Part shown: positions 62,262-64,000 of the stretch, in pieces
Numbering within the stretch: position 1 is the first letter of the stretch
How the letters are laid out: the number at the start of each line of letters is the position of its first letter
Source: Bacteroidales bacterium
GTDB taxonomy: Bacteria > Bacteroidota > Bacteroidia > Bacteroidales > Tenuifilaceae
Assembly: GCA_020636845.1 (NCBI GenBank)
Contig: JACJXD010000001.1
Coordinates: 1 to 64,000, forward strand
Length of the DNA: 64,000 nt
Reading direction: 5' to 3'
Notes under the pieces: generated by a model
The model's database searches: none
What the model was told of the DNA's origin: nothing
The model's input: only the letters and a program-made list of their open reading frames with translations
Position numbers and translations under genes: made by a program

Positions 62262-63193
62262 TTTTTTCACTTACAATACTAGGGAGTAGTTCTGCACTAC
62301 CTACTTCATTACGTTTTCCAACCGCTCATGTGCTTAATGTACATGAGCGGTTATTTTTGATCGATTGTGGAGAGGGCGCTCAAATTCAGTTGAGGCGCTA
62401 TCACCTTAAAATGAATCGTATAAATCATGCTTTCATTTCGCATGTACATGGTGATCATACTCTTGGCTTAATTGGATTATTGTCAACTTTTAATTTGCTT
62501 GGACGGAAAAATCCGTTTACGGTATTTGCTCCTTCGGAATTTGAGGAGGCGCTTTTTTTCAACTTGAAATTTTACGCTAACAACCTTACTTTTCCGGTAA
62601 ACTTTGTTCCTGTCGATACATTTAAATCACAGGTTATTTATGAAGACAAGCATGTAATGGTTACAACGTTGCCATTGCATCACAGAGTTCCTGCCGTTGG
62701 TTATCTTTTTACCGAAGTGGTTGATAAGCTCAACATAAAAAAAACGTTTATCGATAAGTATAAACCCGGAGTAGGCAATATATTAAGGATTAAAGCAGGG
62801 AACGATTACGTTTCTTCTGATGGAACGGTAATTTGTAATAGCGATATAACTTACCATTCGCATTTACCCAGAAAGTATGCCTATTGTTCCGACACCCTGT
62901 ACAGCGAGCGTTTGGTTGGGTTAGTAAAAAATGTCGATTTGCTTTATCACGAGGCAACTTTTTCGCATAACGATTTGGAGTTGGCCAGAGCAACAGGGCA
63001 TTCAACTGCGGTTCAGGCTGCTACCGTTGCTAGCAAAGCAAATGTAGATATGTTGTTGATAGGCCATTTTTCGTCGCGATACAAGAAAATAGGGGATTTG
63101 GAACACGAGGCAAAACAAGTATTCGAGAAAACAGTTGCAGTTTCGGACGGACAAACATTTACTGTCCCCGAAAAGAGAAATATTCTTGTATAA
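62258..63193 (+). CDS. rnz: Ribonuclease Z
   Basis: 311 residues, metallo-beta-lactamase fold. The zinc motif HVHGDH (His62, His64, Asp66, His67), the later DLLYHEATF and GHSTA motifs, and LIGHFSSRY are all in place. It removes 3' trailers from tRNA precursors. Starts at GTG overlapping the STAS TGA (GTGA), which makes the start firm. Confidence 0.94.
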   Translation: MIFSLTILGSSSALPTSLRFPTAHVLNVHERLFLIDCGEGAQIQLRRYHLKMNRINHAFISHVHGDHTLGLIGLLSTFNLLGRKNPFTVFAPSEFEEALFFNLKFYANNLTFPVNFVPVDTFKSQVIYEDKHVMVTTLPLHHRVPAVGYLFTEVVDKLNIKKTFIDKYKPGVGNILRIKAGNDYVSSDGTVICNSDITYHSHLPRKYAYCSDTLYSERLVGLVKNVDLLYHEATFSHNDLELARATGHSTAVQAATVASKANVDMLLIGHFSSRYKKIGDLEHEAKQVFEKTVAVSDGQTFTVPEKRNILV

Positions 63194-63233
63194 ATTAAGA
63201 TTCTTTGTAATAGTTGGTTTGGGGTTTTATTAC

Positions 63234-63241
63234 TACCTTTG
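63234..63241 (+). promoter_or_regulatory. Candidate -7 element (TACCTTTG) of guaA
   Basis: Matches TAnnTTTG, 48 bases before the guaA ATG, with TTG at 63214-63216 (17-bp spacing). Confidence 0.45.
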
Positions 63242-63288
63242 TGCAATCAATAAAGAGTTCTCAAAGTTCATCATTTTAGTTAGTATAA

Positions 63289-64000
63289 ATGCATCAAAAA
63301 GTTCTTATTCTCGATTTTGGATCTCAGTACACTCAGCTTATTGCCCGAAGGGTAAGAGAATTAAATGTTTACTGCGAAATTCATCCGTTTAATAAACTGC
63401 CAAATATTGACGAGTCTGTCAAGGGTGTAATTCTTTCGGGTAGCCCTTATTCTGTAAGAGACGAAAAAGCACCTTTTCCCGATTTATCAGAAATTAAAGG
63501 GAAACTTCCTTTGCTGGGTATTTGTTACGGAGCGCAGTTGCTTGCCCAAACAAACGGAGGAGAGGTTATGCCCTCTAAAATTCGTGAGTACGGTAGGGCT
63601 ACAATCGAGGTTAAGGATTTTTCGTGTGAACTGTTTCAAGGGATGTCCGACCATTCTCAGGTTTGGATGTCTCATGCCGATACAATAACAACCATTCCAA
63701 ACAGTTTTAAAATTGTAGCCAGCACAGCCGATGTACGTGTAGGCGCATTCGAAGTAACGGGCGAAAAAACTTATGGCATTCAGTTTCATCCCGAAGTATA
63801 TCATTCTACCGAAGGAGCACAGTTGCTGAAGAATTTTGTTGTTGGAATATGCGGTTGCAATCAGTCGTGGACGCCGGCCTCGTTTATTGACGAGACGGTT
63901 AATAAGTTACGAGCCGAAATACATGACGACAAGGTGGTTCTTGGCCTATCGGGAGGAGTGGATTCTTCGGTTGCTGCATTGCTGCTTCATAAAGCAATAG
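63289..64000 (+). CDS. guaA: GMP synthase (glutamine-hydrolysing), 5' part
   Basis: The first 237 residues are present; the gene runs off the window. Glutamine amidotransferase domain with FGSQYTQLIARRVRE, nucleophile Cys79 (GICYGAQLL) and His167/Glu169 (FHPEV). It then enters the ATP-pyrophosphatase domain at LSGGVDSS (220-227). Converts XMP to GMP with glutamine and ATP. No purine-riboswitch-like fold is seen in the 95-base leader. Confidence 0.93.
   Translation, partial: MHQKVLILDFGSQYTQLIARRVRELNVYCEIHPFNKLPNIDESVKGVILSGSPYSVRDEKAPFPDLSEIKGKLPLLGICYGAQLLAQTNGGEVMPSKIREYGRATIEVKDFSCELFQGMSDHSQVWMSHADTITTIPNSFKIVASTADVRVGAFEVTGEKTYGIQFHPEVYHSTEGAQLLKNFVVGICGCNQSWTPASFIDETVNKLRAEIHDDKVVLGLSGGVDSSVAALLLHKAI

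Noticed and set aside
63193..63288. Purine riboswitch before guaA
   Set aside because: The 95-base leader shows no paired regions or conserved loops of that RNA.

Overview
The window is a contiguous piece of a Bacteroidota chromosome, most likely from an anaerobic, amino-acid and peptide fermenting member of the Bacteroidales/Marinilabiliales type. Signs of the phylum: Shine-Dalgarno sequences are essentially absent, several genes are preceded by the TAnnTTTG promoter element, secreted proteins are lipoproteins or TonB-type receptors with carboxypeptidase-regulatory-like plugs, and many protein families are Bacteroidota variants (M64 peptidase, DUF4097 protein behind an ECF sigma factor, lamin-tail/OadG fusion). 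The species cannot be named from sequence alone. Start codons were chosen from ATG position, signal peptides and overlap with neighbours.

Layout. 1-2.4 kb: an accessory, integron-like segment with a small lipoprotein gene, an attC-like palindrome, a GC-rich stretch of about 450 bp with RNA-like hairpins, and a tyrosine recombinase. 2.5-7.1 kb: M64 peptidase, then a tight operon of isoaspartyl peptidase, two small two-helix membrane proteins and a D-threonine-aldolase-like PLP enzyme. 7.4-11.6 kb: LTA-synthase-like transferase, lipoprotein, MazG-like protein and a multi-pass membrane protein. 11.8-14 kb: ECF sigma factor, likely anti-sigma factor and DUF4097 protein. 14.3-18.9 kb: a complete methylmalonyl-CoA epimerase / sodium-pumping decarboxylase operon, the propionate branch. 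19.2-27.1 kb: TrmJ-like methyltransferase, MutS-like ATPase, two large lipoprotein metallopeptidases and ornithine aminotransferase. 27.3-28.9 kb: no genes, but a mosaic of degenerate repeats. 28.9-32 kb: VOC protein, SDR, MORN protein and lipoprotein.

32-41 kb is a probable phosphate-responsive region: TonB receptor, beta-helix lipoprotein, small secreted regulatory-like domain protein, OmpR/PhoB-type regulator with a hemerythrin, and a PiT-PhoU phosphate transporter. Four upstream regions here carry TTAAC-type half-sites repeated every 11 bp, three of them matching TTAAC-N6-TTAACATWA. 41-46 kb: LytS/LytTR two-component pair, indolepyruvate oxidoreductase (alpha subunit without a ferredoxin domain), a YjbQ protein and an arsenate-reductase-like protein whose P-loop cysteine is serine. 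46.4-54.8 kb: TonB-type receptor, small basic protein, hybrid sensor kinase with a decayed ATP-binding domain, Xaa-Pro aminopeptidase and a second YjbQ. 54.8-59.8 kb: phosphohexomutase and nucleotide-sugar genes (rfbA, rfbC, rfbD plus a UDP-xylose-synthase-like SDR, no rfbB). 60-64 kb: core genes rpsA, a STAS protein, rnz and the start of guaA.

Metabolically the peptidases, ornithine aminotransferase, indolepyruvate oxidoreductase and the methylmalonyl-CoA decarboxylase fit one lifestyle: extracellular protein digestion, amino-acid oxidation and propionate production with a sodium gradient. The accessory segments with the most unexplained structure are 1-2.4 kb and 27.3-28.9 kb.
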